A stretch of 64,000 nucleotides of DNA from JAFECT01 sp036501825 (GCA_036501825.1 DASXZP010000027.1:1-64000); one strand, 5' to 3'. Shown: positions 1 to 8,328, numbered from the stretch's first letter. A program made the numbers and translations. Notes: a model not told the origin generated them from the letters alone.

Positions 1-754
1 CGGTGGTCGAGCGGCCGAGGTCGGAGAGCAGCCACAGGGCGCAGCCGGCGACGCCCTCCATCGAGGTGTCCTCCTTCAGCGCGCTGAGCGCCCGCCCCTG
101 CGAGAGCATGCTGCGTCCGCCGGAGATCCCCGCCAGCGACAAGGTCCGCATGGCGCCCGCCGAGATGGCGTTGACCCGGATCCCCTTGGGCCCCAGGTCG
201 CGCGCCACGTAACGCACCGACGCCTCCAGCGCCGCCTTGGCCACGCCCATGGTGTTGTAGTTGGGGATGGTCCGTTCGGAGCCGAGGTAGGTCATGGTCA
301 TCATCGACCCGCCGTTCGGCATCAGCCGCGCGGCGCGCTTGGCGCAGTCGACGAAGCTGTAGGCCGAGATGTTCATCGCCAGCAGGAAGCCTTCGCGCGT
401 GGTGTTCTCCACGAACGAGCCTTTCAGCTCGTTCTTGTCGGCGAAGGCGACGGAGTGGACGAAGAAGTCGATGGTCCCGAAGCGCTTCTCGATCTCGGCG
501 AAGGCCGCATCCATCGAGGCGTCGTCGGTGACGTCGGCGGGCACCAGGAAATCGCAGCCGATGCTCTCGGCCAGGGGCCGCACCCGCCGCTCCAGCCCCT
601 CGCCCAGGTAGGTGAAGGCCAGCTCAGCCCCCTGGGCGGCCAACTGGCTCGCGATCCCCCAGGCGATGGAGTTCTGGTTGGCGACGCCCATCACGAGGCC
701 CTTCTTGCCCCGCATCAGCTCGCCCTTGGGCATGGTCCAACCGTCCTCGGCCAT
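1..754 (-). CDS. fabI: Enoyl-[acyl-carrier-protein] reductase (NADH), 3' end outside window
   Basis: FabI carries out the last reduction of each fatty-acid elongation cycle, turning trans-2-enoyl-ACP into acyl-ACP with NADH in the cytoplasm. The 251 residues inside the window cover most of the protein, whose family length is about 260-275. A Rossmann-type nucleotide loop (GVANQNSIAWG, about residue 23) is followed by the FabI catalytic set: Tyr156 in TYLG, then Tyr166 and Lys173 in the Y-x6-K arrangement typical of FabI. The start MAEDGWTMPKG fits family N-termini. The gene runs in the same direction as fabA and fabB but is separated from them by the protease gene and palindromic element A, so it probably has its own promoter. 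Confidence 0.96.
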   Translation of the reverse strand, partial: MAEDGWTMPKGELMRGKKGLVMGVANQNSIAWGIASQLAAQGAELAFTYLGEGLERRVRPLAESIGCDFLVPADVTDDASMDAAFAEIEKRFGTIDFFVHSVAFADKNELKGSFVENTTREGFLLAMNISAYSFVDCAKRAARLMPNGGSMMTMTYLGSERTIPNYNTMGVAKAALEASVRYVARDLGPKGIRVNAISAGAMRTLSLAGISGGRSMLSQGRALSALKEDTSMEGVAGCALWLLSDLGRSTT

Positions 755-825
755 GGCAGCTATCTCCAGTTCGGGGGCTGGTTAGCAGGGTTCCCGGCGG
801 GGGAAAACCTGGGCCGGGAAAACGG

Positions 826-1059
826 GAGTCCACGGACCCACACGGACGCACACGGAAAAAGAGAAATTGTCCACGAACCACACGAACCACACGAACGCGT
901 CTCCGAGCGAGGACACCGGCGCGAAGCGCCCATCGATGGAGGCCGCGTCTGCGACGCGGGGCGATCATCTCGTTCGTGTGGTTCGTGTGGTTCGTGGACA
1001 AAAATTCTTGCGGAAACGCGACGCTGTCCGTGTGCTTCCGTGTGGGTCCGTGGACCCTC
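826..1059. repeat. Palindromic element A, nested type (outer arms)
   Basis: Long inverted repeat filling the gap between the protease stop codon and the fabI start. The left arm opens GAGTCCACGGACCCACA and continues in CACACGGA units. The right arm is its reverse complement (TCCGTGTGGGTCCGTGGAC). A second palindrome with different arms sits inside (867-1001). The right outer arm is preceded by GCGGAAACGCGACG, a motif also seen beside right arms in elements B, C and F. The element ends 4 bp before the protease stop codon. I see no target-site duplication by eye. An RNA from either strand would fold into a very stable hairpin. Confidence 0.85.
867..1001 (-). repeat. Inner palindrome of element A (inverted relative to element C)
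   Basis: The arms are tandem 9-bp units: TTGTCCACGAACC followed by ACACGAACC repeats on the left, with the exact reverse complement on the right. The core holds two small hairpins, GGCGCGAAGCGCC then GCGTCTGCGACGC. These are the same two hairpins as in element C but in reverse order and complement, so the inner module is flipped relative to its outer arms. Strand is given as minus because the reverse complement matches the orientation seen at 36031-36166. Confidence 0.8.
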
Positions 1060-1063
1060 TTCT

Positions 1064-1993
1064 CTACGTCCCGGCCGGCTTCCAGCCGCTCTTGGCGAGG
1101 AAGGCTTTGGGGTCGGTCATTTCGATGATGTCTTTCAGGGCCTGGCGCTTGTCGGCGTGGTGGTCCCAGTAGGCCTTCACGATGCGGTAGCCGACCCAAT
1201 AGCCCAGGTCGCCCGGATGCTGGGCGGTGCCGTCGCCGTTGTAGAGCCAGTGCGTAAGGTCGGTGGAGTCCTCGTCCGTGACGAAGGCCTGTTCGATCGC
1301 CGCCTCGTGACCCTTGGCTTCGTTCCAGACGGCCTGGTTGCCCACGTCGCCGGAGATCAGTTTGCCGATGAAGTCCGCGGCGCCTTCGCCGAGCGAGATG
1401 GCGAGGACCGTCGCGCCCGGATCGCCCGGGTTCAGATCCTTCAGCGCCTTCGACTGCTGCACGTGGCCATACTCGTGCGCCATGACGTGCACGAAACGAT
1501 CCTCCGGACTAGGATTCATGAAGTCCGCCGCGCACAGCGCTTCCAGCCCGATGTAGACGCCGGTTTCGTCGGTCACGCCCACCGGTCGTCCGCGTCCCAC
1601 CAGGACGGTGATCGGCGCGCTCTTCGCTTCGGGATACAGCCGATAGAGTTTGTCGAGCGCGACAGCGGTGCGCGCCTTCACCTTCGGCAGCATGGCGAGA
1701 CAGCGGCGCGCGTCGGTGTAGACCGCGGGGTGCTTGTCGTTCTCGTCGAAGATGCGCTGCGCGGTGACGTTGCGAATCTTCTGAAAGCGATGCAGCGCGT
1801 CGGTGCCGGGAATCAGATAATCCTGTTCCAATTGCGCGACGGTCGGATGGCCGTGGGCGGAGTCGTAGAGTTTGTAGAACCGCTGCACGTCTTCGATATA
1901 GATCGGCGGCAACCGCGACGGGGTAGGCGCAAACCCCATTGCGGCCAGGGATAGCGCCCCGGCCGCCAGCATCTTCGTCCAACCGGGGCGCAT
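1064..1993 (-). CDS. Secreted predicted zinc metalloprotease (HExxH, DUF2268-like)
   Basis: 309 residues. The N-terminus (MRPGWTKMLAAGALSLAAMG) is a signal peptide, so the mature enzyme is probably periplasmic. A zincin motif HEYGH lies at residues 173-177, followed by SLGEGAADF, whose Glu could be the third zinc ligand. This is the pattern of DUF2268-type predicted Zn-dependent proteases. The ATG at 1993 is preferred because GGAGAAC lies just upstream; an in-frame ATG at 2017 is possible. It is on the same strand as fabB and the 161-residue membrane protein, with a 71-bp gap, and its stop codon abuts element A. The substrate is unknown. Confidence 0.8.
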   Translation of the reverse strand: MRPGWTKMLAAGALSLAAMGFAPTPSRLPPIYIEDVQRFYKLYDSAHGHPTVAQLEQDYLIPGTDALHRFQKIRNVTAQRIFDENDKHPAVYTDARRCLAMLPKVKARTAVALDKLYRLYPEAKSAPITVLVGRGRPVGVTDETGVYIGLEALCAADFMNPSPEDRFVHVMAHEYGHVQQSKALKDLNPGDPGATVLAISLGEGAADFIGKLISGDVGNQAVWNEAKGHEAAIEQAFVTDEDSTDLTHWLYNGDGTAQHPGDLGYWVGYRIVKAYWDHHADKRQALKDIIEMTDPKAFLAKSGWKPAGT

Positions 1994-2064
1994 GGCGTTC
2001 TCCGTTCGCGAGACCATCAGTCTCGGCCACGGCGCGGCACGTTCCAAGTTAAACTCACGCAACG

Positions 2065-2550
2065 CTAGTCGAACGCCGACGAGCCGCCATCGCGCGCGGC
2101 AAGCCCGAGCTTGAGGCTCTCGATAGCGTGGGCGAGTTCGAACTGGTCGATCGAAAGGAATAGGACGAGGATCGCCTTTTGCGTCCCGTCCTCGAGCGTG
2201 ACGCCAAACCGCGCGCCGCGGCCGACTGGAATGGGCCCGACCGCGACCAGGTCGTGGATCGCCGCCGATCCCCACGGCAGCCAGCGCAGATAACCGCCTT
2301 GCGTCCACACCGCCGGCCGGCTCGTCAAAGCGCGCCACAGGGCGACCGCGAGCGGAGCGACGAGCGCGGCCAGCACGAGGGCGCCAAGCCCATCCGCGAC
2401 CGCCTGCGACGCGGTCGCCGGCGCGCGGAGTTCCTCGCCCGTCAGGGAGAGCCAACCCCAAATGCAGCCGGCGAACGCGAGGGCGGCGAGCGAAAGTTTT
2501 CCGGTGGAATAGTAGGCCAGCGCCTGGCGCTGCGCCGGCGCCTCAGACAC
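2065..2550 (-). CDS. Small inner-membrane protein of unknown function
   Basis: 161 residues. Two hydrophobic segments lie in the first half (about residues 19-36 and 55-72), followed by a soluble C-terminal half (WTQGGYLRWLPWGSAAI to LGLAARDGG) that resembles a small PH-like or STM3941-like beta domain. The family was not firmly recognised. Translation starts at GTG (2550) inside the end of fabB, overlapping it by 8 bp, so the two are almost certainly co-transcribed and translationally coupled. This placement suggests an envelope or lipid-linked role, which is inference only. Confidence 0.7.
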   Translation of the reverse strand: MSEAPAQRQALAYYSTGKLSLAALAFAGCIWGWLSLTGEELRAPATASQAVADGLGALVLAALVAPLAVALWRALTSRPAVWTQGGYLRWLPWGSAAIHDLVAVGPIPVGRGARFGVTLEDGTQKAILVLFLSIDQFELAHAIESLKLGLAARDGGSSAFD

Positions 2551-3754
2551 GGCTCAGGATCATGCAGCCGTTGGTGCCGCCGAAGCCGAAGCTGTTGGAC
2601 ATGACGGTGTCGAGGTCGACATCCTTGCGCTTGCGCAGGATGGGCAGGTCTTCGAAGGCGGGGTCGAGGGTGTCGATGTGTGCGCTCTCGGCGGCGAAGC
2701 CGCCCTGCATCATCAGCATGCAGTAGATGGCTTCCTGCGCGCCCGCGGCGCCCAGGCTGTGTCCGGTCAGCGACTTGGTGGACGAGATCATCGGCGCGTT
2801 CTTGCCGAACACGGCGCGCACCGCTTCCATTTCCTTCACGTCGCCGATCGGCGTCGAGGTGCCGTGCGGGTTCAGGTAGTCGATCTTGCGTCCGCCCGCC
2901 TGTTCCATGGCGATGCGCATGCAGCGCGCCGCGCCCTCGCCTGACGGCGCCACCATGTCGTAGCCGTCGGAGTTGGCGGCATAGCCGGTGATCTCGGCGT
3001 AGATTTTCGCCCCGCGCGCCTTGGCCGCTTCGAGATCCTCGAGCACCACCACGCCGGCGCCGCCGGCGATGACGAAACCGTCGCGGTCCTTGTCATAGGC
3101 GCGTGAGGCGACGGCGGGACGGTCGTTATAGCCCGACGACATGGCGCCCATAGCGTCGAACAGATTGCTCAGCGTCCAGTCGAGTTCTTCGACGCCGCCG
3201 GCGAACATGATGTCCTGTTTGCCGAGCTGGATCTGCTCGGCCGCGGCGCCGATGCAATGGGTCGACGTCGCGCACGCGGACGAGATCGAATAGTTGATGC
3301 CCTTGATCTCGAACCAGGTGGCCAGCGTCGCCGACGCGCCCGAGCACATGGCCTTGGGCACCGCGAACGGCCCGATGCGCTTGGGGCCTTTTTCGCGCGT
3401 GGTCTCGGCGGCGTTGACGATGGCGCGGGTCGACGGACCGCCGGCGCCGACAATCAGTCCGGTGCGCGGATGGGAGACCTGTTCTTTTTCCAGGCCGCTG
3501 TCGGCGAGCGCCTGCTCGAACGCGATGTGGCCGTAGGCGGTGCCGGGCGCGAGGAAGCGCGCCGCGCGGCGATCGACCATCGCTTCCCAGTCGATCTCCG
3601 GCTTGCCGTGCACCTGGCAACGGAAGCCGAGCTCGGCGTATTCCGGCGCGAAGCTGATGCCGGACTTGGCCTCCCGCAGCGCGGCTGTGACCTCGGCGGC
3701 ATTGTTGCCGATCGAGGAAACCACGCCGATACCGGTGACGACCACACGCCGCAT
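2543..3754 (-). CDS. fabB: 3-oxoacyl-[acyl-carrier-protein] synthase I
   Basis: 403-residue beta-ketoacyl-ACP synthase that condenses acyl-ACP with malonyl-ACP. It acts with FabA in making unsaturated fatty acids. The catalytic triad is visible: Cys161 in SSACATS, His297 in NPHGTST and His332 in KSLTGHS, close to the Cys-His-His positions of E. coli FabB. The GFGGTNGCMI C-terminal motif is present. It lies 22 bp downstream of fabA, giving the usual proteobacterial fabA-fabB order, and overlaps the start of the next small membrane-protein gene. Confidence 0.97.
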   Translation of the reverse strand: MRRVVVTGIGVVSSIGNNAAEVTAALREAKSGISFAPEYAELGFRCQVHGKPEIDWEAMVDRRAARFLAPGTAYGHIAFEQALADSGLEKEQVSHPRTGLIVGAGGPSTRAIVNAAETTREKGPKRIGPFAVPKAMCSGASATLATWFEIKGINYSISSACATSTHCIGAAAEQIQLGKQDIMFAGGVEELDWTLSNLFDAMGAMSSGYNDRPAVASRAYDKDRDGFVIAGGAGVVVLEDLEAAKARGAKIYAEITGYAANSDGYDMVAPSGEGAARCMRIAMEQAGGRKIDYLNPHGTSTPIGDVKEMEAVRAVFGKNAPMISSTKSLTGHSLGAAGAQEAIYCMLMMQGGFAAESAHIDTLDPAFEDLPILRKRKDVDLDTVMSNSFGFGGTNGCMILSRV

Positions 3755-3776
3755 CGAGACTCCTTCTCGTTCTCGC

Positions 3777-4295
3777 TCAGACCAAGTCTTTGGGATCGTA
3801 CAGCCCGACCTTCAGGTCGGTGGCCGTATAGATGGGGTTGCCGTCAGCCTCGAGCACCCCGTCGGCGATACCCAGAACCAGTTTGCGCAGAATCACCCGC
3901 TTCAGGTCGATCTTGTAGACAATCCGCTTCACCTTCGGCGTGACCTGGCCGGAGAACTTCACCTCGCCCACGCCGAGCGCGCGGCCCTTGCCCGGCGCCC
4001 CGGTCCAGCCGAGGTAGAAGCCGACCAGCTGCCAGAGCGCGTCCAGGCCCAGGCAGCCCGGCATTACCGGGTCGCCCAGGAAGTGGCAGGCGAAGAACCA
4101 GGCGTCGGTCTTCACGTCCAGTTCGGCGCGGACGTAGCCCTTGCCGTACTTGCCGCCCTCGCGCTGGATGTCGGTGACCCGGTCCATCATCAGCATCGGC
4201 GGGGCGGGCAACTGGGCGTTGCCCGGCCCGAACATGTCGCCCCGGGCGCAAGCCAGCAAGGCGTCGTAATCCAACGTATTTTCCACGAGAGCCAT
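3777..4295 (-). CDS. fabA: 3-hydroxydecanoyl-[acyl-carrier-protein] dehydratase/isomerase
   Basis: 172 residues, the same length as E. coli FabA. The enzyme dehydrates 3-hydroxydecanoyl-ACP and isomerises the product to cis-3-decenoyl-ACP, the committed step of anaerobic unsaturated fatty-acid synthesis. The active-site pair is His71 (CHFLGDPVMPG) and Asp85 (LGLDALWQ). The start at 4295 (MALVENTLDYD) is chosen over an upstream in-frame ATG because it gives the standard family length; the extra upstream residues (MYPRAWNGRAP) look non-coding. It is the first gene of the fabA-fabB-membrane-protein run. Confidence 0.97.
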   Translation of the reverse strand: MALVENTLDYDALLACARGDMFGPGNAQLPAPPMLMMDRVTDIQREGGKYGKGYVRAELDVKTDAWFFACHFLGDPVMPGCLGLDALWQLVGFYLGWTGAPGKGRALGVGEVKFSGQVTPKVKRIVYKIDLKRVILRKLVLGIADGVLEADGNPIYTATDLKVGLYDPKDLV

Positions 4296-4431
4296 GGGCG
4301 GCGGGGTACTCCGTCGGCGGGGCGACGCAGGCGCCCGTCCATTCCAGGCGCGTGGGTACACGAGGCGTCGCGGCGTCTCAACCTCAGGCTTGGCCGTCCG
4401 CTTTCGTCAGAAACAGGCCGCCTCAGAATTC

Positions 4432-4989
4432 TTAGCGGCAGCGGGGGGCGTCGCCCGTACCCCAAAGCTCGGTTTCGGGGGCCCAGCCTTTGATTCCGTC
4501 GGCCTTCACCTGGCACCAGCCGCCTTCGCACTTGCCGAGGGCTGCGACAGAACGCGCACCCAGATAGGCGCGAATCCGGGCGTCGGCCTTGGGGTCGGCG
4601 GCCAGGGCCAGGTCCTGGGCCTTGGCGCGGAACACGGTGCGGGCGCCGTCGATGGTGCGCCGGTGCACCCAGGCGGACTGGCCGTCCGGGTCGCAGACCT
4701 TGCGCCACTCGCGCGTCTCTTCGACCACCTGCACCGGCAGGCCCTTGGTCCCATACACCCAGACCGTCGGGTAATCGTCGCCGGGCCCCGAGCGGGCGTT
4801 CACCTGGTTGAACTTCAACGACACCCAGCGCGGCACCGGGAAGCCCGAGGGGGTGGGCTTGTTCGGGTCGCGCGCCACCGCCGTCCCCGAAAGCACGAGC
4901 GCGCCCAGGGCCAAGCCCAGCGCCGCCCAGGCGCGGCGGTTGTGCCCCCGGCGGCGGCTGCTACAAGCCCCCGGTTCCGTTTCCCTCAC
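4432..4989 (-). CDS. Secreted protein with two bacterial SH3-like domains
   Basis: About 185 residues from a GTG at 4989; an ATG at 5022 would add 11. A basic region (RRRGHNRRAW) precedes a hydrophobic signal sequence ending near SGTAVA. Two SH3_4-like repeats follow: one around VNARSGPGDDYPTVW to SAWVHRR, the second around YLGARSVAALGKCEGGWCQV to KGWAPETELWG. Such domains bind cell-wall or envelope ligands, and this protein type is common in alphaproteobacteria. The start is uncertain: the ATG at 5022 would overlap the divergent dehydrogenase start codon by two bases, so the internal GTG is preferred. It lies 136 bp upstream of fabA on the same strand. Confidence 0.75.
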   Translation of the reverse strand: MRETEPGACSSRRRGHNRRAWAALGLALGALVLSGTAVARDPNKPTPSGFPVPRWVSLKFNQVNARSGPGDDYPTVWVYGTKGLPVQVVEETREWRKVCDPDGQSAWVHRRTIDGARTVFRAKAQDLALAADPKADARIRAYLGARSVAALGKCEGGWCQVKADGIKGWAPETELWGTGDAPRCR

Positions 4990-5020
4990 CCCAGAATCCC
5001 CAAAATCTGAAATCCTCCGC

Positions 5021-6016
5021 ATGGCCGGCCCCAAGCTCAAAGTCGTGCTCACCCGCAAGCTGCCCTCGGACATCGAGACGCGCATGCGCGAGCTGTTCGA
5101 CTGCTCAGGCGGCGGGCTGAATGGTGACGACCACGCGTTTACCGTTGGTGAACTACGTTCGGCCCTGGCCCGGGCCGACGTCCTGGTCCCGACCATCACC
5201 GACCGGATCGACGCGGCGCTGCTCGAGCACGCCGGGCCGAACCTGAAGCTGATCGCCAACTTCGGCGCCGGCATCGACCACATCGACGTGGCCGCCGCCG
5301 TGGCCAAAGGGATCATCGTCTCCAACACCCCGGGCGTGCTGACCGAAGACACCGCCGACATCGCCATGGCGCTGATCCTGGCGGTGGCGCGGCGAATCGT
5401 TGAGGGCGCCGATCTGGTCCAGCGCGGCGACTTCCGCGGCTGGACCCCGACCTCGATGAGCGGCCAGCGGGTGTTCGGCAAGCGGCTGGGCATCGTCGGC
5501 ATGGGCCGCATCGGCCAGGCCCTGGCGCGGCGCGCGGCGGCGTTCGGACTGTCGGTGCACTATCATAACCGCAAACCCGTCAGTGCACGGATCGAGGAGG
5601 ATCTGTCGGCGACCTACTGGGACGATCTCGACCAGATGTTGCCGCGCGTGGACTTCCTGTCGATCAATTGTCCGAAGACCGAAGCGACGCATCACCTGCT
5701 GTCGGCGGAGCGGCTGGCGCTGTTGAAACCGAGCGCGATTCTGGTCAACACCGCCCGCGGTGAAATCGTCGACGAAGCGGCGCTGGGCGCGCTGATCAAG
5801 GCGGGCGCGATCGCCGGCGCCGGTCTCGACGTCTATGAGCACGAACCCAGCATCAATCCCGCGCTGATGGGCCTCTCCAACGTCGTGCTTCTGCCGCACA
5901 TGGCGTCGGCCAGCTACGAGGCACGCCTCGACATGGGCGAGCGCGTCATCCTCAACATCAAAACCTTCCAGGACGGCCACAGGCCGCCCGACCGCGTGAT
6001 CCCCGCGATGCTGTGA
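5021..6016 (+). CDS. D-isomer-specific 2-hydroxyacid dehydrogenase (NAD(P)-dependent)
   Basis: 331 residues. It catalyses reversible reduction of a 2-oxoacid to a D-2-hydroxyacid; glyoxylate or hydroxypyruvate are typical substrates of this group. A substrate-binding half begins MAGPKLKVVLTRKLP. The dinucleotide loop is GMGRIGQA. The Arg-Glu-His catalytic set is visible as NTARGEIVDE, YEHEP and LLPHMAS. In-frame codons upstream of 5021 look non-coding, because family members begin at this point. The gene is divergent from the SH3 protein, with almost no room for a promoter outside the neighbour's coding region. Its stop lies 5 bp before palindromic element B. Confidence 0.9.
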   Translation: MAGPKLKVVLTRKLPSDIETRMRELFDCSGGGLNGDDHAFTVGELRSALARADVLVPTITDRIDAALLEHAGPNLKLIANFGAGIDHIDVAAAVAKGIIVSNTPGVLTEDTADIAMALILAVARRIVEGADLVQRGDFRGWTPTSMSGQRVFGKRLGIVGMGRIGQALARRAAAFGLSVHYHNRKPVSARIEEDLSATYWDDLDQMLPRVDFLSINCPKTEATHHLLSAERLALLKPSAILVNTARGEIVDEAALGALIKAGAIAGAGLDVYEHEPSINPALMGLSNVVLLPHMASASYEARLDMGERVILNIKTFQDGHRPPDRVIPAML

Positions 6017-6021
6017 GAAGA

Positions 6022-6160
6022 GAGTCCACGGACCACACGGAAAACACGGAAAGGAAGACTCGCCCGCGTCGCAGACGCGCCTGATTCAAGGGCGCTTCGC
6101 GCGCGATAACGATGCCGAAAGCGCGACGCCGTCCGTGCTTTCCGTGTGGTCCGTGGACTC
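6022..6160. repeat. Palindromic element B, simple type
   Basis: Simple inverted repeat with outer-family arms (GAGTCCACGGACCACACGG on the left, CCGTGTGGTCCGTGGACTC on the right) and no inner palindrome. The core contains the hairpin CGCGTCGCAGACGCG and then GGGCGCTTCGCGC, the hairpin pair shared with A, C and D. The arms are extended by purine-rich sequence on the left and T/C-rich sequence on the right, so a transcript from either side ends in a hairpin plus U-rich tract. It fills the convergent gap between the 2-hydroxyacid dehydrogenase and the alpha/beta hydrolase. Confidence 0.85.
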
Positions 6161-6187
6161 TTTTCTTCTTTTTTGTGCGGTACGCCG

Positions 6188-7240
6188 TCAGTAGAAGATC
6201 GTCGTGTTGGGATTGCGGCCCGCGTTGCTGCTCTTGGTCGAGGTCGGCGGGCCCTTTTTCTTCGCCGCCGGTTGCAGCGATTTCAGGAAGGCGCGCACGT
6301 CCGCCGCGCTCTGATCGGCGTCCTCTTCCTGCAGCGCGTGGCCCGCGTTCGGATAGACGATCAGGCGCGAGCCCTTGATCGACGCCGCGTATTTCGAGGC
6401 GTTCGCCGGCGGGACGAGCTTGTCCTTGCCGCCCTGCAGAATAAGCGTCGGCGTCGCAACCGCGGCCAGCTTTTCCGGCGTGGCCCAGCCGCCGGCGCCG
6501 GTGTTCATGTCCACCGCCACGTCGACGATGGCGTCGCGGTGGCCCGGCGCGCGGCCGAGTTCGGTGTATTTGGTCACCAGCTCCTCGGTGACGAACTTCT
6601 GGTTCGCATAGGTGTCCATGAAGGCGTCGTGCACGCGCTTGGTCTGGTCGAGATTGCGGGCCATGAAACGCCCGAACGGTGACTGCATGATCGCCAGCGC
6701 TTTTTCACGCTCGCTGTTCGGCCGCGTGTCGGGCCAGCCCGAGGCGCCGATCAGAATCAAGCCGTTCAACTTGTCCGGATGCGCCGCCGCATAGCGCCAC
6801 GCGATGTCGCCGCCCAGCGACCAGCCGCCCAGGGTGAATTTGTTGATGTGCTCAGCGCTCACGAAGTCGTCGAGCGTCTGCACATAGCCCGCGAGCGTGG
6901 GGTGATAGCCGGCCGGCGCGCGGGTCAGCCCGTGTCCGGGCAGGTCGAGGGTGACGATGCGATAGTCATTGCCCAGCCGCCTTACCCACGGCTTCCAGGT
7001 GTCGAGGTTGACGAAGAAGCCGTGCACCAGAACCAGGACCGGACCCTTCGGATTGCCCTGGTCTTGGTAGTGCACGTGCAGGCCGCCCGGCAGGTCGACG
7101 TAGCGCGACGCCGCGGTCCCGTATTTCGCCTCCAGCTTGGCGTAGGGAATGTCGGGACGGCGCATCGCGAACCAGGCGATGATCAGTACCAGGACGATCC
7201 CTGCGAGTACGGCGCCCGCGATCTTTGCCGCTCTACCCAT
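6188..7240 (-). CDS. Membrane-anchored alpha/beta hydrolase
   Basis: 350 residues. One N-terminal membrane segment (about residues 6-24, IAGAVLAGIVLVLIIAW) anchors an alpha/beta-hydrolase fold. The oxyanion motif is VHGFFVN, the nucleophile elbow GWSLGG supplies the catalytic Ser, and an acid (GGKDKLV) and a His (NAGHALQEE) follow. The start at 7240 has a strong GGAGGGG ribosome site 4 bases upstream. The tail after residue 330 is Lys/Asn-rich and probably disordered. The substrate cannot be read from sequence; esters or related lipophilic compounds are likely for such hydrolases. Confidence 0.88.
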   Translation of the reverse strand: MGRAAKIAGAVLAGIVLVLIIAWFAMRRPDIPYAKLEAKYGTAASRYVDLPGGLHVHYQDQGNPKGPVLVLVHGFFVNLDTWKPWVRRLGNDYRIVTLDLPGHGLTRAPAGYHPTLAGYVQTLDDFVSAEHINKFTLGGWSLGGDIAWRYAAAHPDKLNGLILIGASGWPDTRPNSEREKALAIMQSPFGRFMARNLDQTKRVHDAFMDTYANQKFVTEELVTKYTELGRAPGHRDAIVDVAVDMNTGAGGWATPEKLAAVATPTLILQGGKDKLVPPANASKYAASIKGSRLIVYPNAGHALQEEDADQSAADVRAFLKSLQPAAKKKGPPTSTKSSNAGRNPNTTIFY

Positions 7241-7366
7241 AGACCCCTCCACGCCCGGCGCACCGGACGGCCTGCCCGCGGCAAGCCTTGTCGCTCGCCT
7301 GCGCCGGGTCAAGGCCCGGTCTCTGGGACTTGAACCCCCGGGCCCAGACGGCCACTTGTGCCGCCT

Positions 7367-7936
7367 ATGACCCAACCCAACAATTTTCCAGCCAACTCTT
7401 TTCCAGACTGGCACGGGACCACGATCCTGGCGGTGCGCCGCGACGGCAAGACCGTCATCGCCGGCGACGGCCAGGTCTCCATGGGCCCCACGGTGGTGAA
7501 GGCCCAGGCCCGCAAGGTGCGCACGCTCGCGGGCGGAAAGGTGCTGGCGGGTTTCGCCGGCGCCACCGCCGACGCCTTCACCCTGCTGGAGCGGCTCGAA
7601 GCCAAGCTCGAGCAGTATCCGGACCAGCTGGCCCGCGCTTGCGTCGACCTGGCCAAGGACTGGCGCACCGATCGCTACCTGCGCCGCCTCGAAGCCATGC
7701 TGATCGTGGCGGACGCGACCTCGATCTACACGGTCACCGGCGTCGGCGACGTGCTGGAGCCGGAAGAGGGCGTCGCGGCGATCGGGTCGGGCGGGTCCTA
7801 CGCGCTGGCGGCGGCGCGAGCGCTGATGGCCGAGACGCAACTGGATGCGGAACAGGTCGCGCGCAAAGCCATGGCGATCGCCGCGTCGATCTGCGTCTAC
7901 ACCAACGACAATCTGACCATCGAGCGTATCGGTTGA
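7367..7936 (+). CDS. hslV: ATP-dependent protease subunit HslV (ClpQ)
   Basis: 189 residues, the proteasome-like peptidase of the HslVU complex, which forms a double hexamer in the cytoplasm. The propeptide is cut before Thr18 in WHGTTILAV, and that Thr becomes the N-terminal nucleophile. Family blocks VIAGDGQVSMG, AGFAGATADAFTLLERLE and GSGGSYALAAARAL are present. ATG 7367 is used; a GTG at 7358 would add three residues, and neither has a clear Shine-Dalgarno sequence. Unlike the usual directly adjacent hslVU pair, a small membrane-protein gene lies between hslV and hslU. Confidence 0.96.
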   Translation: MTQPNNFPANSFPDWHGTTILAVRRDGKTVIAGDGQVSMGPTVVKAQARKVRTLAGGKVLAGFAGATADAFTLLERLEAKLEQYPDQLARACVDLAKDWRTDRYLRRLEAMLIVADATSIYTVTGVGDVLEPEEGVAAIGSGGSYALAAARALMAETQLDAEQVARKAMAIAASICVYTNDNLTIERIG

Positions 7937-7959
7937 CCGCCTCTACGCCTCACAAGCCG

Positions 7960-8328
7960 ATGACGCCTGAGAAGGCGGTGGCTCAAGGCTCCTGGTCGGT
8001 GAACGGTCCCGTCCGCGCCATTCTGATTTCCTGTCCAATCGCGGCTTGGCTCGTGTTCACCCAATTTCCGCCCTCGGCAGCCACCTTTGTCCTTGGGAGC
8101 GCCCTGGCTCTCGGTACGTTCACACTGTCTTGGATCGCGTGGTCGTTTCTCGTCGTCCGGTGGCGCCTCTGGGCGTACGAACGCGTGGACGACATCGAAA
8201 CGCTCAAGAGCCTTGCGGTCGAGGCGGGTATAATCTGGCCTGATGGTAATTTGTTCGAACGGACAGAGTTCCGCACCGCGGCTGCACGCCAACGACTTCG
8301 CGAGCTTGAGGCTTCTAAGATAAAATGA
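7960..8328 (+). CDS. Small membrane protein inserted between hslV and hslU
   Basis: 122 residues from ATG 7960; a TTG at 7933 overlapping the hslV stop would give nine more. Two membrane segments are evident, AILISCPIAAWLVF and the stretch from SAATFVLGSALALG to SWIAWSFLVV, followed by a charged soluble tail of about 60 residues. It overlaps hslU by four bases (ATGA), so it is co-translated with it. Base composition is visibly less GC-rich than that of hslV and hslU, which hints at later insertion. No family was recognised. A link to HslU function or targeting is only suggested by position. Confidence 0.65.
   Translation: MTPEKAVAQGSWSVNGPVRAILISCPIAAWLVFTQFPPSAATFVLGSALALGTFTLSWIAWSFLVVRWRLWAYERVDDIETLKSLAVEAGIIWPDGNLFERTEFRTAAARQRLRELEASKIK

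Noticed and set aside
826..1059. CRISPR-like appearance of regularly repeated 9-bp units
   Set aside because: Repeats are in inverted arms with no spacers of constant length and no cas genes nearby.
867..1172. Open frame starting MSTNHTNHTN, and similar frames in elements C and D
   Set aside because: They are translations of palindrome arms. The frames have no ribosome sites or family matches and run across hairpin cores.
7318..7366. GGGACTTGAACCCCC resembles the reverse complement of a tRNA T-arm
   Set aside because: No acceptor stem, anticodon arm or D-arm pairs around it on either strand; it is the GC-rich leader of hslV.
7320..7366. CTTGAAC before hslV as a heat-shock sigma-32 promoter
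   Set aside because: No matching CCCCAT-type -10 element at the right spacing.
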